From the NCBI GenBank assembly GCA_963663735.2, contig CAXXHN010000002.1, positions 496,001 to 560,000 on the forward strand: a stretch of DNA of 64,000 nucleotides, in the 5' to 3' direction. Under the pieces are notes generated by a model. It did no database searches. It saw only the letters and a program-made list of their open reading frames with translations, and was not told the origin of the DNA. Shown here piece after piece: positions 51,499 to 60,651 of this stretch. This DNA comes from G963663735 sp963663735. Lineage in GTDB: Bacteria; Acidobacteriota; UBA6911; RPQK01; JAPXNP01. Numbering within the stretch: the stretch's first letter is position 1; each line of letters opens with the position of its first letter. The position numbers and the translations under genes are program-made.

Positions 51499-52191
51499 AT
51501 GTTGCGTGAATTAATGGCTGCTTTTAAGAAGGAGAGTAAACTGGACGCCGCCTTCGATCTTGTATTCGATTCGCTGGAGACCGTTGAGCATATGTTTATC
51601 GAATCCAAGACAACGTTTCGCAATCGGGACAATGATGCCGCCAAGGCAGTGGCATCCCAGGATAAAACCATCAACAAGGCGGAACGGTCTGTGCGGAAAA
51701 ATGTGTTGAAGCACCTGGCAATTTCAGGTGGTGACCATGCCGTTTCCGCCCTGGTTCTCACCAGTATCATCATTGATATTGAGCGTATTGGAGATTACAC
51801 CAAGAATATTGTAGGTCTGGCTGCGAATTGCCCGGAAAAGCTGAACCTTGGTGAGGCTGAAAAGGACCTGGACAGGATTGAAAACGCGATTGAATATACA
51901 TTTGAGAAACTCCAGATCATACTGAAGGGCGACAAGGACGCGGATGCTGAAAAACTGATCCAGGATTATGCCTGGGTCAATCCCACTATTGACAGCTATG
52001 TAGAAAGGCTTGTCTCAGGAAAACTGGACACCATGAACACGCGTGATGCCGTGACACTGGTACTTTATTTACGGTATCTGAAACGGATTTTCTCACACCT
52101 GCGGAACGTTACAACCAGTGTTTTTCGTCCATTTCATAAAATTGGATTTGTGCCGTCCGATTTCAAAGGCGCAGAGGATGAAGAAGTATAG
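51499..52191 (+). CDS. PhoU-like protein
   Basis: 230 residues of two PhoU-type helical bundles. The diagnostic metal-binding motif is in IIDIERIGDYTKNIVG, with a second half carrying TLVLYLRYLKRIFSHLRNV. AGGAG precedes the start. PhoU proteins restrain phosphate import and signal phosphate status. In NptA-type systems the domain is often fused to the transporter; here it is a separate third gene of the operon and is followed at once by a terminator. Confidence 0.9.
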   Translation: MLRELMAAFKKESKLDAAFDLVFDSLETVEHMFIESKTTFRNRDNDAAKAVASQDKTINKAERSVRKNVLKHLAISGGDHAVSALVLTSIIIDIERIGDYTKNIVGLAANCPEKLNLGEAEKDLDRIENAIEYTFEKLQIILKGDKDADAEKLIQDYAWVNPTIDSYVERLVSGKLDTMNTRDAVTLVLYLRYLKRIFSHLRNVTTSVFRPFHKIGFVPSDFKGAEDEEV

Positions 52192-52216
52192 ATTTATTTG
52201 TTGACAGTTGATACTG

Positions 52217-52273
52217 AAAAAGCTGGACCTCGGGAATCGATATGCCTGCTCTCCGAGGTCCAGCTTTTTTTTT
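52217..52273 (+). terminator. Strong intrinsic terminator after phosphate operon
   Basis: AAAAGCTGGACCTCGG pairs perfectly with CCGAGGTCCAGCTTTT and runs into T9. It is a near-perfect 16-bp stem 26 bases after the PhoU stop. It can also serve the convergent Gfo/Idh gene. Confidence 0.92.
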
Positions 52274-52306
52274 GTGCCGGTTAACCGATTAACCTGGCTG
52301 GTTTGC

Positions 52307-53668
52307 TCAGGAAAGTCCTTCCATTTTCCAGCCTTCCCGGTAGATCCTTTTCACGTATTTACTGGCTTCTTCGTTATTTGTATATTTCATATTGGCTCCA
52401 TCCCACCTGAGAACCTGTCCCTGGTATTTCAGCGAGAGATTGCCCATGAGAATTGATTCACTCAGAGGACCTGAGTAATCAAAGTTGGAGGAAGGTTTTG
52501 TGCCGGCTTTGATATTGTTGATCCAGTCCATCTGGTGGGCGTCAATTCCGCCTTCAATCCTGGGGATGGTGGGTTTCGGTGTGCCTCCCGCGAGAAATTC
52601 CTGATTCGTTTTCTCCGGCAGCAGGCAGGGATTCCTGCCGTAACATCCGCACATTATTTTCCCTTTACTTCCAATAAAGAGGCAGCCGCCGTCACTGTCG
52701 CCGAGAATCCTTCCGTCTTCAAGCTCTTCCGGCCGAGGGGGAAGCATTCCGCCGTCCCACCAGCTGAGTTTAACCGGCGGAAGTCCGTTTCGTTCCGGGT
52801 ATTCAAAACGGATCACAGAACCCCACGGAAAAGACTGGTCCGTAGTGGGGGTGCTGGAACCAACAACACTTACCGGATATTTAAGCTTGAGCGCCCAGAA
52901 TATCGGATCGACTATATGGCAGGCCATATCTCCGAGGGCTCCGGTCCCATAGTCCCACCAGCCTCTCCAGTTCCAGGGCACGTAAGCTTCGTTATATTCC
53001 CGCCAGGGAGCCGTGCCCAGCCAGAGGTCCCAGTCCAAATGATCCGGAACCGGCTGTTTGGGGGCGGGTTCCTTAAAACCCTGCGGCCAGATCGGTCGAT
53101 TAGTCCAGGCGTGCGCTTCCCTGACTTCACCGATTACACCAGCCCAGATCCATTCGCAGATCTCCCTGATGCCTTCACCGGAATGTCCCTGGTTTCCCAT
53201 CTGGGTGATTACTTTAAATTTATTGGCAGCTTCGGTCAGTTTCCTGGCCTCGAAAACGTCGTGGGTGAGGGGTTTCTCCACATACACATGTTTACCCCTG
53301 CGCATGCATTCCATCGCGGCATAGGCGTGCATATGATCGGGAGTGGAGATCAGAACAGCGTCTATATCTTTGTCATGTTTATCCAGCATTTTTCGAAAAT
53401 CACGGTAGGTGGGAACACCGGGAAATTCCTGGTAGGTTTTGGCGGCCCGTTTGTCGTCTACATCAGCAAACGCGATCAGGTTCTGGCTTGATGAGCGGTT
53501 GATATTGGTGTTTCCCTTACCTCCGGCCCCGATAGCCGCGATATTCAGCTTGTTACTGGGGGCCTGACTTCCCAGTACGTGGCTGGGGATGATTGTAAAG
53601 GCTGCAGCTGCAGCAGCCGAAGCTTTAACAAAATCTCGCCGGTCCAGGCCATGCCTTTCTTCTCTCAT
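52307..53668 (-). CDS. Tat-secreted Gfo/Idh/MocA-family oxidoreductase
   Basis: 453 residues. Tat signal DRRDFVKASAAAAAAFTIIP (residues about 9-28). The Rossmann fold begins at LNIAAIGAGGKGNTN, with the family's EKPLTHD dinucleotide/catalytic motif near residue 130. The later WPQGFKEPAP and WNWRGWWDYGTGALGDMACH blocks are typical of periplasmic members abundant in PVC and FCB bacteria. These enzymes oxidise or epimerise sugars with a tightly bound NAD(P). Downstream is a PIG-L deacetylase gene's opposite end; since PIG-L is transcribed first, 72 bases ahead, the two are probably one operon. Confidence 0.93.
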   Translation of the reverse strand: MREERHGLDRRDFVKASAAAAAAFTIIPSHVLGSQAPSNKLNIAAIGAGGKGNTNINRSSSQNLIAFADVDDKRAAKTYQEFPGVPTYRDFRKMLDKHDKDIDAVLISTPDHMHAYAAMECMRRGKHVYVEKPLTHDVFEARKLTEAANKFKVITQMGNQGHSGEGIREICEWIWAGVIGEVREAHAWTNRPIWPQGFKEPAPKQPVPDHLDWDLWLGTAPWREYNEAYVPWNWRGWWDYGTGALGDMACHIVDPIFWALKLKYPVSVVGSSTPTTDQSFPWGSVIRFEYPERNGLPPVKLSWWDGGMLPPRPEELEDGRILGDSDGGCLFIGSKGKIMCGCYGRNPCLLPEKTNQEFLAGGTPKPTIPRIEGGIDAHQMDWINNIKAGTKPSSNFDYSGPLSESILMGNLSLKYQGQVLRWDGANMKYTNNEEASKYVKRIYREGWKMEGLS

Positions 53669-53740
53669 AACATCTCTCCAGGAAAAAGGCAGTTCCAGTC
53701 CGGTCCCGCCTTTTCCGAATTGTGGAAACAGAGTTTCCTC

Positions 53741-54631
53741 CTAGTTAAAAAACGGGAAAAGTCGCATCAGCTCTTCTTTTGAAGGCTGTCCGCCATATTC
53801 TGAAACCTGCAGCGGTTCAGCATATTTAATTTCAGCGTATCTGGCTGCCCCATAGAACTCAATCAGTTTATCTTTGTAGGTTTCCACATTTCTTCTGTCA
53901 CCGTTCATGCGGCTCTTTGCCATCCATTCGCGTCTTTCCGCCGGATCTTTTGGAACCTCTTCAAGCCTGTTGGCATTGTAGGGCAGCCATTCATACATCT
54001 GGGAAACATGGCAGTCATACATATCTATACGTTTCTGAATGGTGTCAGTCACATCCACCACCACATCAGCCCTGAATGGAGTCGGCACTGTGAATCTGTC
54101 ACTCATGTACATGAAGGTGGGATTTTTTCTGAGGTGAGGCGTGTTGGGTACAATGTTGGGAACAGTAACCATGTAAGCGGCATCCCTGACCAGCAATCCG
54201 GTATTGCGGTGGTCCGGGTGATAATCGTCCACCCTGGGTGAGATCACGATGTCAGCCTTGACCTCCCTGATCAGCCGGATTATTTTCTCCCGGTTTTCCA
54301 GGGTAGGCATCAGTTTTCCGTCGTCAATGTCCATGACGATGTAGGTGGCGCCGATTGCTTTCCCTGAGCACTGGGCTTCGAGGTAACGTCTCTGGGCCAG
54401 CGGGCCTCCTCCCATCTCGAAGTGCCCGGCATTGCCGTTGGTCATGGAGACCAGGGTCACCTTGTGGCCTGCCTCTACGAATTTGGCCATGATTCCGCCG
54501 ACTTTTTCAGGATCGTCAGGATGAGCCCCGAACACGATAACACTCAGTTTATCGCTCTGTGCGTACATTAATGTTGGGGCAAACAATAAGACAAGTAATA
54601 AAAATGTCAGGTAGATAGTTATTTTTTTCAT
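53741..54631 (-). CDS. Secreted PIG-L-family deacetylase
   Basis: 296 residues. Signal peptide at 1-23 (LTFLLLVLLFAPTLMYAQS). The zinc-binding motif GAHPDDPE is just after it, with the third ligand His in DDYHPDHRNTG. PIG-L/LmbE enzymes deacetylate N-acetyl-glucosaminyl compounds. PF02585 members in periplasmic Gfo/Idh clusters act on sugar derivatives. It is co-directional with and just upstream of the Gfo/Idh oxidoreductase, so a joint role in amino-sugar breakdown is a fair inference. Confidence 0.93.
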   Translation of the reverse strand: MKKITIYLTFLLLVLLFAPTLMYAQSDKLSVIVFGAHPDDPEKVGGIMAKFVEAGHKVTLVSMTNGNAGHFEMGGGPLAQRRYLEAQCSGKAIGATYIVMDIDDGKLMPTLENREKIIRLIREVKADIVISPRVDDYHPDHRNTGLLVRDAAYMVTVPNIVPNTPHLRKNPTFMYMSDRFTVPTPFRADVVVDVTDTIQKRIDMYDCHVSQMYEWLPYNANRLEEVPKDPAERREWMAKSRMNGDRRNVETYKDKLIEFYGAARYAEIKYAEPLQVSEYGGQPSKEELMRLFPFFN

Positions 54632-54853
54632 AGTAATCTGAAATTATCAGAGTGGATTTGTCATGTCCAGATTTTTTGCCGCGTGAAACCGGGATAGGGA
54701 AAAATCTTAAGTTAGTTCTGAAGATATGTAAGCATGCCTGCATGCAGACATCATGCAGGTGTTTCAAATGGTTTGCCCACCAGGGTTGTAGACTGATTTT
54801 AATGCTTAAGGATTAAAAAAGCGGGTATGCACGCCTCTTTTTCCCGGGGACTG

Positions 54854-55828
54854 CTAGAAAGTGAGGTCAGCGATAACAGGAAAGTGGTCGGAAGGATATC
54901 TTCCCCGGTTATTGTCCCTTATGATCATGGCCCCAACGGTGGAAAGGTGCCCCGAAATAAAAACGTAGTCGATTTTTTCCCCTACTGAATAACCTTCAAA
55001 GCGATTGGCTGTCCCAACCTTGACGGCCTCAGGATGTTTCGTCCGGAAAGTATCTTTAAAAGGATGAGGATTAGTCAGAGCTTCCCCTGTACTCATATTT
55101 ATGGGCTGGTCTTCAAGCAGATACCTGATTACGGAATTGTACTCTCCGGAATTAAAATCCCCTGTTATTACCGCAGGGATGCTGAGATCTTCCCGGTTCA
55201 TGACACTTTTTGCTAACAACAGGGCGCTTTTTTCCCTTGAAGGCTGGGACTGGTGGTCAAAATGGGTGTTGTACATGTAAATTTCTCGGTTTAGCTTGGT
55301 ATCCTTGAGTCTGGCCCAGGTAACGATCCTGGGAAGTGTGTTTCCCCAGGTTCTGCTTCCAGCTGTTCCAGGTGTGTCTGATAGCCAGTAAGTTTCACTG
55401 GTTATGACGTTGTAGCGGTCTTTAAGATAGAGAATCGCTGAGAATTCACCCTTTTTTTCCCCATTGTCCCTTCCGACACCTAGATACGCATATTCGGGAA
55501 GTTGTTTAACTATTTCTTCAAGCTGGAAATCCAATGCCTCCTGTACTCCAATCAACTGTGGCTGGTACTCACTGATTATGTCAAAGACCAAGCCCCGGCG
55601 AAGAGGCCAGGCATTCTCTTTATCATCTGCAGTTCCATAGCGGATGTTGAAACTCATGACCCGAAAGCTATCCTTCTGCTGGCTGGTCAGTTCCTCCTGG
55701 CTGGAAGGAAGAATTCCAGATGCCGCATTAATTGGTGAAATGATGGCTATTGCAGTAAAGAGCAGCAGGGAAAACGTAATCACCTGTGTTGAGTGAAAGA
55801 GTTCAAAAGAGTGGCAAGAGTTTTTCAT
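54854..55828 (-). CDS. Secreted endonuclease/exonuclease/phosphatase-family protein
   Basis: 324 residues. Hydrophobic signal segment at about 13-35, then an EEP domain: VMSFNIRYGT, GVQEALDFQLEEI (metal-binding Glu), HFDHQSQPSREKSALLL, VITGDFNSGEY, and SDHFPVIADLTF (catalytic Asp-His). Such secreted members hydrolyse phosphodiesters of nucleic acids, sphingolipids or inositides. The substrate is unknown here. It lies 220 bases upstream of the PIG-L gene with its own likely promoter. Confidence 0.92.
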   Translation of the reverse strand: MKNSCHSFELFHSTQVITFSLLLFTAIAIISPINAASGILPSSQEELTSQQKDSFRVMSFNIRYGTADDKENAWPLRRGLVFDIISEYQPQLIGVQEALDFQLEEIVKQLPEYAYLGVGRDNGEKKGEFSAILYLKDRYNVITSETYWLSDTPGTAGSRTWGNTLPRIVTWARLKDTKLNREIYMYNTHFDHQSQPSREKSALLLAKSVMNREDLSIPAVITGDFNSGEYNSVIRYLLEDQPINMSTGEALTNPHPFKDTFRTKHPEAVKVGTANRFEGYSVGEKIDYVFISGHLSTVGAMIIRDNNRGRYPSDHFPVIADLTF

Positions 55829-56016
55829 AAGATTTTCCTGGTTGTGAAAGAGCGGAAACTTCCTTCAAAATACGAATTATAGTTTTAATATTTTCTTCAA
55901 GCAAGAAGGAAATAGTAATATCGAATTCTTGTTGAGGTTGGCTGGGATTCCAGATTAGATAGAGTCGTGAAAATTTTTGTGGTACATTTTAAACAGAGCA
56001 CGGAGGAAACCTGTTA

Positions 56017-56373
56017 ATGACCAGCGAAGAGAAAGCAGAACTTAAAAAAAGAATTGAAAAAGCTGTGTGTCCTTTATGTGTCAACTACACATTGGACGGT
56101 AGATGCGCCAATCCGGCTTTTGAAGATTGCCCTATAACTTTATTCTTTGATGATTTGGTTGAAATGATAATTGAATCCGGGCATATGCCCATGATGGACA
56201 GTTATTATGCCAACCTCCGGAAAAGAGTGTGTCCAGTCTGCGGGAAACGCAAAGGTGACGGCAGTTGTAAACCCCGCGAAGATGGGGACTGCTCGGTATT
56301 TAGCTACCTGCCTACGATTGTAAAAGTTGTTGAAGAGTACCTTAAGGAGAAAAATCTCCAGGAACTCCGTTAA
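56017..56373 (+). CDS. Small protein with two identical C-x2-C-x8-C-x7-C motifs
   Basis: 118 residues, GGAGG upstream. Two Cys4 motifs with exactly the same spacing: Cys18-21-30-38 (CPLCVNYTLDGRCANPAFED, then C) and Cys72-75-84-92 (CPVCGKRKGDGSCKPREDGD, then C). Both carry D-G-x-C. They are separated by an amphipathic helix (LFFDDLVEMIIES), and another helix ends the protein, so it looks like a tandem duplication of a about 54-residue unit. Each unit could bind Zn or an Fe-S cluster. I do not recognise the family. It is cytosolic. Confidence 0.85.
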   Translation: MTSEEKAELKKRIEKAVCPLCVNYTLDGRCANPAFEDCPITLFFDDLVEMIIESGHMPMMDSYYANLRKRVCPVCGKRKGDGSCKPREDGDCSVFSYLPTIVKVVEEYLKEKNLQELR

Positions 56374-56609
56374 CCTGCTCCGCGGCCGGGATAACGGTTT
56401 CTTCAATGTCAGTGTTACATTTTTCATTTATTATCTCTCCCGGGGAATTTCTTCCTTACTTCAGGGCGTTCTTGAGAGCGCTTTGACCCCTTATTACTCT
56501 TTATTTTTTCAGCGTGGTCGTTTACTTTTAATCCATCTGGGGGCATCATATGACCTTGACCAGTCTGGATTGCCGATGAGTCATTGGCATTGATCAACAG
56601 GAGTTTGAC

Positions 56610-58295
56610 ATGAAAACCATAACCCGTTTCCTTCTTTTTCTTGCACTGTTTTCCTTTAATCTGTCCATGGCGGGAAAGTTATATGGATCTGGAAGCCCTG
56701 GCCAGGTTCCGGGATTAAAGGGAGTGGCTGGCATCATGGCCCCGGTGCTTCAGAGAGGCCGGGCAATAACACCTGCAGGAGCCGTAGAATCAGGTTATGT
56801 TGTGGTTGACGTTGTCGGCGCAGACGATGTGATCGACATTATTCTGCGGGGAAAACAAGTTACCTTTAAAACCATAAGAGGGCAAAAGCCCCTGAGGGTT
56901 GCAGCAGATTTCTCCTCTCCCATTCCCAGTGTGCCTGATCTGGTTCTGGGTGTGACTAAACTGGATGGCAGGGGAAATGTAGGCCTAACCGGCCGTCCGG
57001 CCAGTGCTAATAATTACAGTGTCACTCTGCGGGTAATGGATGCAGCGAGGGGAAAGGAGAATTGTAGATTCAGGCTGGACTGGAGATTGCCGGGAGCAAC
57101 ACCTGCAGATGTGGTTCCAACGCGCGCTTCTGTTGCGCGTTCCACCCGTACCGCCAAGGTTGTCACGAGAAAGGTGCCCAGCAGGGTAACAAATTCAAGG
57201 ATTAATGATACGGGATACGTGGAACTGAAGCTGGATGGTGTTGACGATATTGTTGAAGTGGAGATAAGCGGGAACAGCGCGCAATATACAACAGTCAGGG
57301 GAAGAAATCCTCAGAAAGCGGAAGTTGAGTTTTCCAGCCCGATTCCCAGGGATCCTACCTTATCCCTGGGTGTTGTCAAATCATACGGGAGAGGGGAGAT
57401 ATCACTGACTGAGCGGCCCACAGCATCAAACAATTACACCACTACAGTACGACTTGTGGATTCGCGGGGCGGAAGGGACAACTATAAATTCAGGATTACC
57501 TGGGAAAAAGGCGGTTCAGTGCGCACCAGGTCTTCATCGGCATCCTCCATACCTCTAAGCTCAATTCCAGCCAGGTCCGGACATGTTGAGGTGATTGTTG
57601 ACGGTGCGGATGATATTCTGGATATAAGAATCAGGGGGGATCAGGTGGAAAACAAGGCTATAAAGGGTGGCACACCGCGCCAGGTTAAAGCTGATTTTTC
57701 GGCACCTCTTCCCCGGGTACCCGTTTCAGGACTGGTATTAAACAAGATAGCAGGAAGGGGCAATGTTGTATTAATGGAAGGACCTGATCGGGCTAATGAT
57801 TTTACTGCCACAGTCAGGATTATTGATTCTAAAAGGGCTCAGGACAACTACCGGTTCAGATTGACCTGGGAGGTTTCCAATGCCGTCTCTTCAGGTTCGG
57901 ATAGTTATGAAAATGTCTTTGACAATAACCTGGGACAGGGAGGATACCAGAGAATTGCAGCTTATACCGGGAGTTCTTTCAAGTACACCAAGGAAGGAAG
58001 TTTTACATTCAGGGCAATTGTGGATGAGACGGCCCTGATTAAGATTGAGAACGGAGAGCTTTGGGGAATGACCTTGAAAGGCGATACGGTACGGGTTTTG
58101 GATGCCAGGTTCTCCCAGGGTTATCCGCGGGGTGATATGGAGCGCCTTGATATCAATGTTTTGCGAGGGAGAGGGGATGTTGAGATCCTGGAGAAGCCAT
58201 GGAGCGGCAATAATTACGCGATAGTGATCAGGATTCACGATTCCCGGGGCGGAGATGATGAGTATGAATTTGAGCTTCGCTGGAAACAGAAGTAG
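56610..58295 (+). CDS. Secreted protein of four novel ~100-residue repeats
   Basis: 561 residues, AGGAG six bases before the ATG. Signal peptide 1-22. Four repeats start at about residues 61, 200, 323 and 460. Each runs: a strand with V-D-G-A-D-D-I (VVGADDVIDI, LDGVDDIVEV, VDGADDILDI; the fourth is divergent, VDETALIKI), then a V/I-R-G element, DFSSPIPR-P (four variants), GRGNV/GRGEI/GRGDV, NNY-T-x-V-R-x-x-D-S-R-G, and D-x-Y-x-F-x-L-x-W. Ser/Thr/Arg-rich linkers join the first three. Predicted as beta-rich, probably extracellular or periplasmic. I do not recognise the domain. Confidence 0.85.
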   Translation: MKTITRFLLFLALFSFNLSMAGKLYGSGSPGQVPGLKGVAGIMAPVLQRGRAITPAGAVESGYVVVDVVGADDVIDIILRGKQVTFKTIRGQKPLRVAADFSSPIPSVPDLVLGVTKLDGRGNVGLTGRPASANNYSVTLRVMDAARGKENCRFRLDWRLPGATPADVVPTRASVARSTRTAKVVTRKVPSRVTNSRINDTGYVELKLDGVDDIVEVEISGNSAQYTTVRGRNPQKAEVEFSSPIPRDPTLSLGVVKSYGRGEISLTERPTASNNYTTTVRLVDSRGGRDNYKFRITWEKGGSVRTRSSSASSIPLSSIPARSGHVEVIVDGADDILDIRIRGDQVENKAIKGGTPRQVKADFSAPLPRVPVSGLVLNKIAGRGNVVLMEGPDRANDFTATVRIIDSKRAQDNYRFRLTWEVSNAVSSGSDSYENVFDNNLGQGGYQRIAAYTGSSFKYTKEGSFTFRAIVDETALIKIENGELWGMTLKGDTVRVLDARFSQGYPRGDMERLDINVLRGRGDVEILEKPWSGNNYAIVIRIHDSRGGDDEYEFELRWKQK

Positions 58296-58365
58296 TAATG
58301 TGGCAACAGGGTTGGCCTGACGCGGATGACCGGTTTAAGATTTTCCAGGGATCCATTGAGCCGGA

Positions 58366-59589
58366 TTAATAACCCCTGAATAACGGAAGCTTTTTGAAGT
58401 AAGGCATGGAAATCCGTCCCATCAGAGATTTGGGAATCAATCCTGCCCTGTAGCTGATAAGTCCCAACTGCATGATTTTTCCGGTTAAACTCGGGTTTTC
58501 TGAGACCATTTTTATGCGCTGAAATCTTTGCAGAGCCAGCTTTTCAGCATATTCTCTTATGGAAATACCCTGGCTTTCTGACCTGATAAAAAGATCTGTG
58601 TACAAGGGTTGAAAACTGTCGGTAATAAACCTGATTATCTGGAGATGCTTAATCCCTGCGAAAGACATGGTGCCGCCCAGCACACCTCCCGAATTTGTAA
58701 CGAAATCGGGTATTGACAGGATATCTCTGGAAAGAAGAATTTTTTCAGCATCGGTTGTTACGGGAATATTGGCCCCTGATATGAGAGCCCAGGCCTTGAT
58801 GTTTCCGGCGTTTTTCGAAGTGACACTGTTATGGCGGGCACAGAGAGACAGGATGTCAACCGGGAGTTCCAGCAATTCTTCCCTGGTGATCTGCCGCGTA
58901 CCCGGAAGATCATAAAAAAGGTTTTTTTCTCCATGTTCGGCCCTTGCGAGGAGAAGAGGGATATCCAGCCCTTTTTCACATTGAACCGCTCCGAATTTGG
59001 TGGCAACCGCTGTAATCAGGCATCCGGTCTCGTGAAGAAACCTGGCCAGAGAACTTCCTACCGCTCCAAAGCCTTCAATGGCAAAAGTACACCTGTCCAG
59101 AGCTTTGTTTTTTCTCCTGCACGCGGCAATAATGCCGGCAAATACCGTAGCCGCGGTGTATACACCGGACAGCCTGCATCCCAACTTCCATGGCTTCAGG
59201 CGGACTCCTCCGGACTCCAGTATAACGTTCAGGTCATCAATGGTTATGCCCATGTCTGTTCCTGGGAAATAGGCCTTTTTTTCCAGCCAGGGAGAAATCG
59301 CTTTTCCAAAATCCTCGAGCCTTTGTTTTCTATCCGAATCTGATTCCCCGGGTACGGCGATGATTCCGGCTTTGGCACCTCCCTGGGGAAGTCCCAGGAA
59401 ACCATATTTAAGGGTCATGGCCCTGGCCAGCCCGGCAATTTCTGCAGCATCAACGCCTTCCAGATAGCGAAGACCCCCGCAAGACTTCCCGGCTATTTCG
59501 CTATCTATACCCAGGTACCCAAGGTCCACCTTATCCAGGGTGAATTTCCAGACCCTGGTACCGTTAATGTTTATTTCTTTAGTGTTCAT
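58366..59589 (-). CDS. Glu/Leu/Phe/Val dehydrogenase family protein
   Basis: 407 residues. Amino-acid dehydrogenase fold: substrate domain with LPQGGAKAGI (the catalytic-site Lys in GGAKAG, normally GGAKGG) and FPGTDMGITIDDLNVI, then a Rossmann domain with FAIEGFGAVGSSLARFLHETG. A further SGGVLGGTMSFAG segment resembles S-G-G-V-x-x-S-Y. It converts an amino acid to a 2-oxo acid with NAD(P), or the reverse. Specificity cannot be told. It overlaps the upstream methyltransferase gene by 11 bases, so they are coupled. Confidence 0.9.
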   Translation of the reverse strand: MNTKEININGTRVWKFTLDKVDLGYLGIDSEIAGKSCGGLRYLEGVDAAEIAGLARAMTLKYGFLGLPQGGAKAGIIAVPGESDSDRKQRLEDFGKAISPWLEKKAYFPGTDMGITIDDLNVILESGGVRLKPWKLGCRLSGVYTAATVFAGIIAACRRKNKALDRCTFAIEGFGAVGSSLARFLHETGCLITAVATKFGAVQCEKGLDIPLLLARAEHGEKNLFYDLPGTRQITREELLELPVDILSLCARHNSVTSKNAGNIKAWALISGANIPVTTDAEKILLSRDILSIPDFVTNSGGVLGGTMSFAGIKHLQIIRFITDSFQPLYTDLFIRSESQGISIREYAEKLALQRFQRIKMVSENPSLTGKIMQLGLISYRAGLIPKSLMGRISMPYFKKLPLFRGY

Positions 59590-60484
59590 CAGGCTGACTT
59601 TGTTTCTTGACGGCGTGGATGCCGCTGTAATGAGCCGTAATGGACCGGGTAGGTAGTAACTCCATGTGTTCCATGGCTCTCAGCATTTTAAAAGTAAATT
59701 TTCCCGACGCGTTTTTGTTCAGCATCTTCAGGTATTTCAGAAACTGGATTGCCAATACCCTCGGACAGTGCATTATGGAAGCAGTGTCCTGTACATCCAG
59801 TCCGAGGGATCTGGTCACTTTGACCATTTTCCGGAGATTCCAGGTCTTCCCCATCTGGTAGGGGACCAGTGAACCAATGGTGCCGAAACGGCTGGTCAGT
59901 ACATTCCTGAGGCTGACTATCGGATTGCGCGGATTGTCCATGGTCCATATCAAATGGCCTCCCGGCCGAAGTATCCTGGCCATGGCGCCTAGTGCCATTT
60001 CAATCTCTTTTTCGGTGGCAAAGTGGTCAAAGGTTGAATTGGAAATTATCAAATCGAAGCTATTTCCCGCAAAAGGAGGAGCAATGGCGTTTGAATTTAC
60101 TGCCAGATAAGCAGTGTGTTTTTTTGCAGCAGAGAGTGTAGTTGAAAATGCGATATCGATCCCTGTCACATTTGTGGATATTTCTGATAAAAACGGAATC
60201 AGTCCCTGACCCAGTGACTCGTCAAACAGGTCAGTCTTAAGTGTTCTTTCAAATCTGGTTCCCTGAGATATGAACCTTTTCAGAAGTTCGGAGTTCAGGT
60301 AATCGGCATACTGGCGCCACAAATCATTGAGCACCGCCGGCAATATGTTGTCAGCCAGTGCGTTCCAGTATTCTGCTGATTGGATGGGGTCATTTATATT
60401 CATGGAATTAGTTTTACAAACCTTCAGAGTATAGGTAACGTCCATCAATATGTCTAGATCGAAGTGGGATAATTTAGTACTCAA
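59579..60484 (-). CDS. Class I SAM-dependent methyltransferase
   Basis: Up to 301 residues. The start is uncertain: a TTG at 60484, ATGs at about 60445 and 60403, none with a clear site. Motif I (LKTDLFDESLGQG) is degenerate. Later motifs are clear: FDLIISNSTFDHFA, ALGAMARILRPGGHLIWTMDNP. No membrane segment is present. It is first in a two-gene operon with the amino-acid dehydrogenase and divergent from the nitroreductase operon across 167 bases. A tailoring methyltransferase of a small molecule is a reasonable inference. Confidence 0.85.
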   Translation of the reverse strand: MSTKLSHFDLDILMDVTYTLKVCKTNSMNINDPIQSAEYWNALADNILPAVLNDLWRQYADYLNSELLKRFISQGTRFERTLKTDLFDESLGQGLIPFLSEISTNVTGIDIAFSTTLSAAKKHTAYLAVNSNAIAPPFAGNSFDLIISNSTFDHFATEKEIEMALGAMARILRPGGHLIWTMDNPRNPIVSLRNVLTSRFGTIGSLVPYQMGKTWNLRKMVKVTRSLGLDVQDTASIMHCPRVLAIQFLKYLKMLNKNASGKFTFKMLRAMEHMELLPTRSITAHYSGIHAVKKQSQPDEH

Positions 60485-60651
60485 TACTCTTTTATAGCAG
60501 TGGATTGGATTATTCTTGCCACAGGCTTTTTCAAGAATATGATTTTGTTGATGGCACGTATCCAGGTTTCGGGAATTATTGTGAAAAACCGAACTGGATA
60601 GTCACCCGGTCACCTGATAATATCTAATGCATTTTTTGGGGGAGGAACAGT

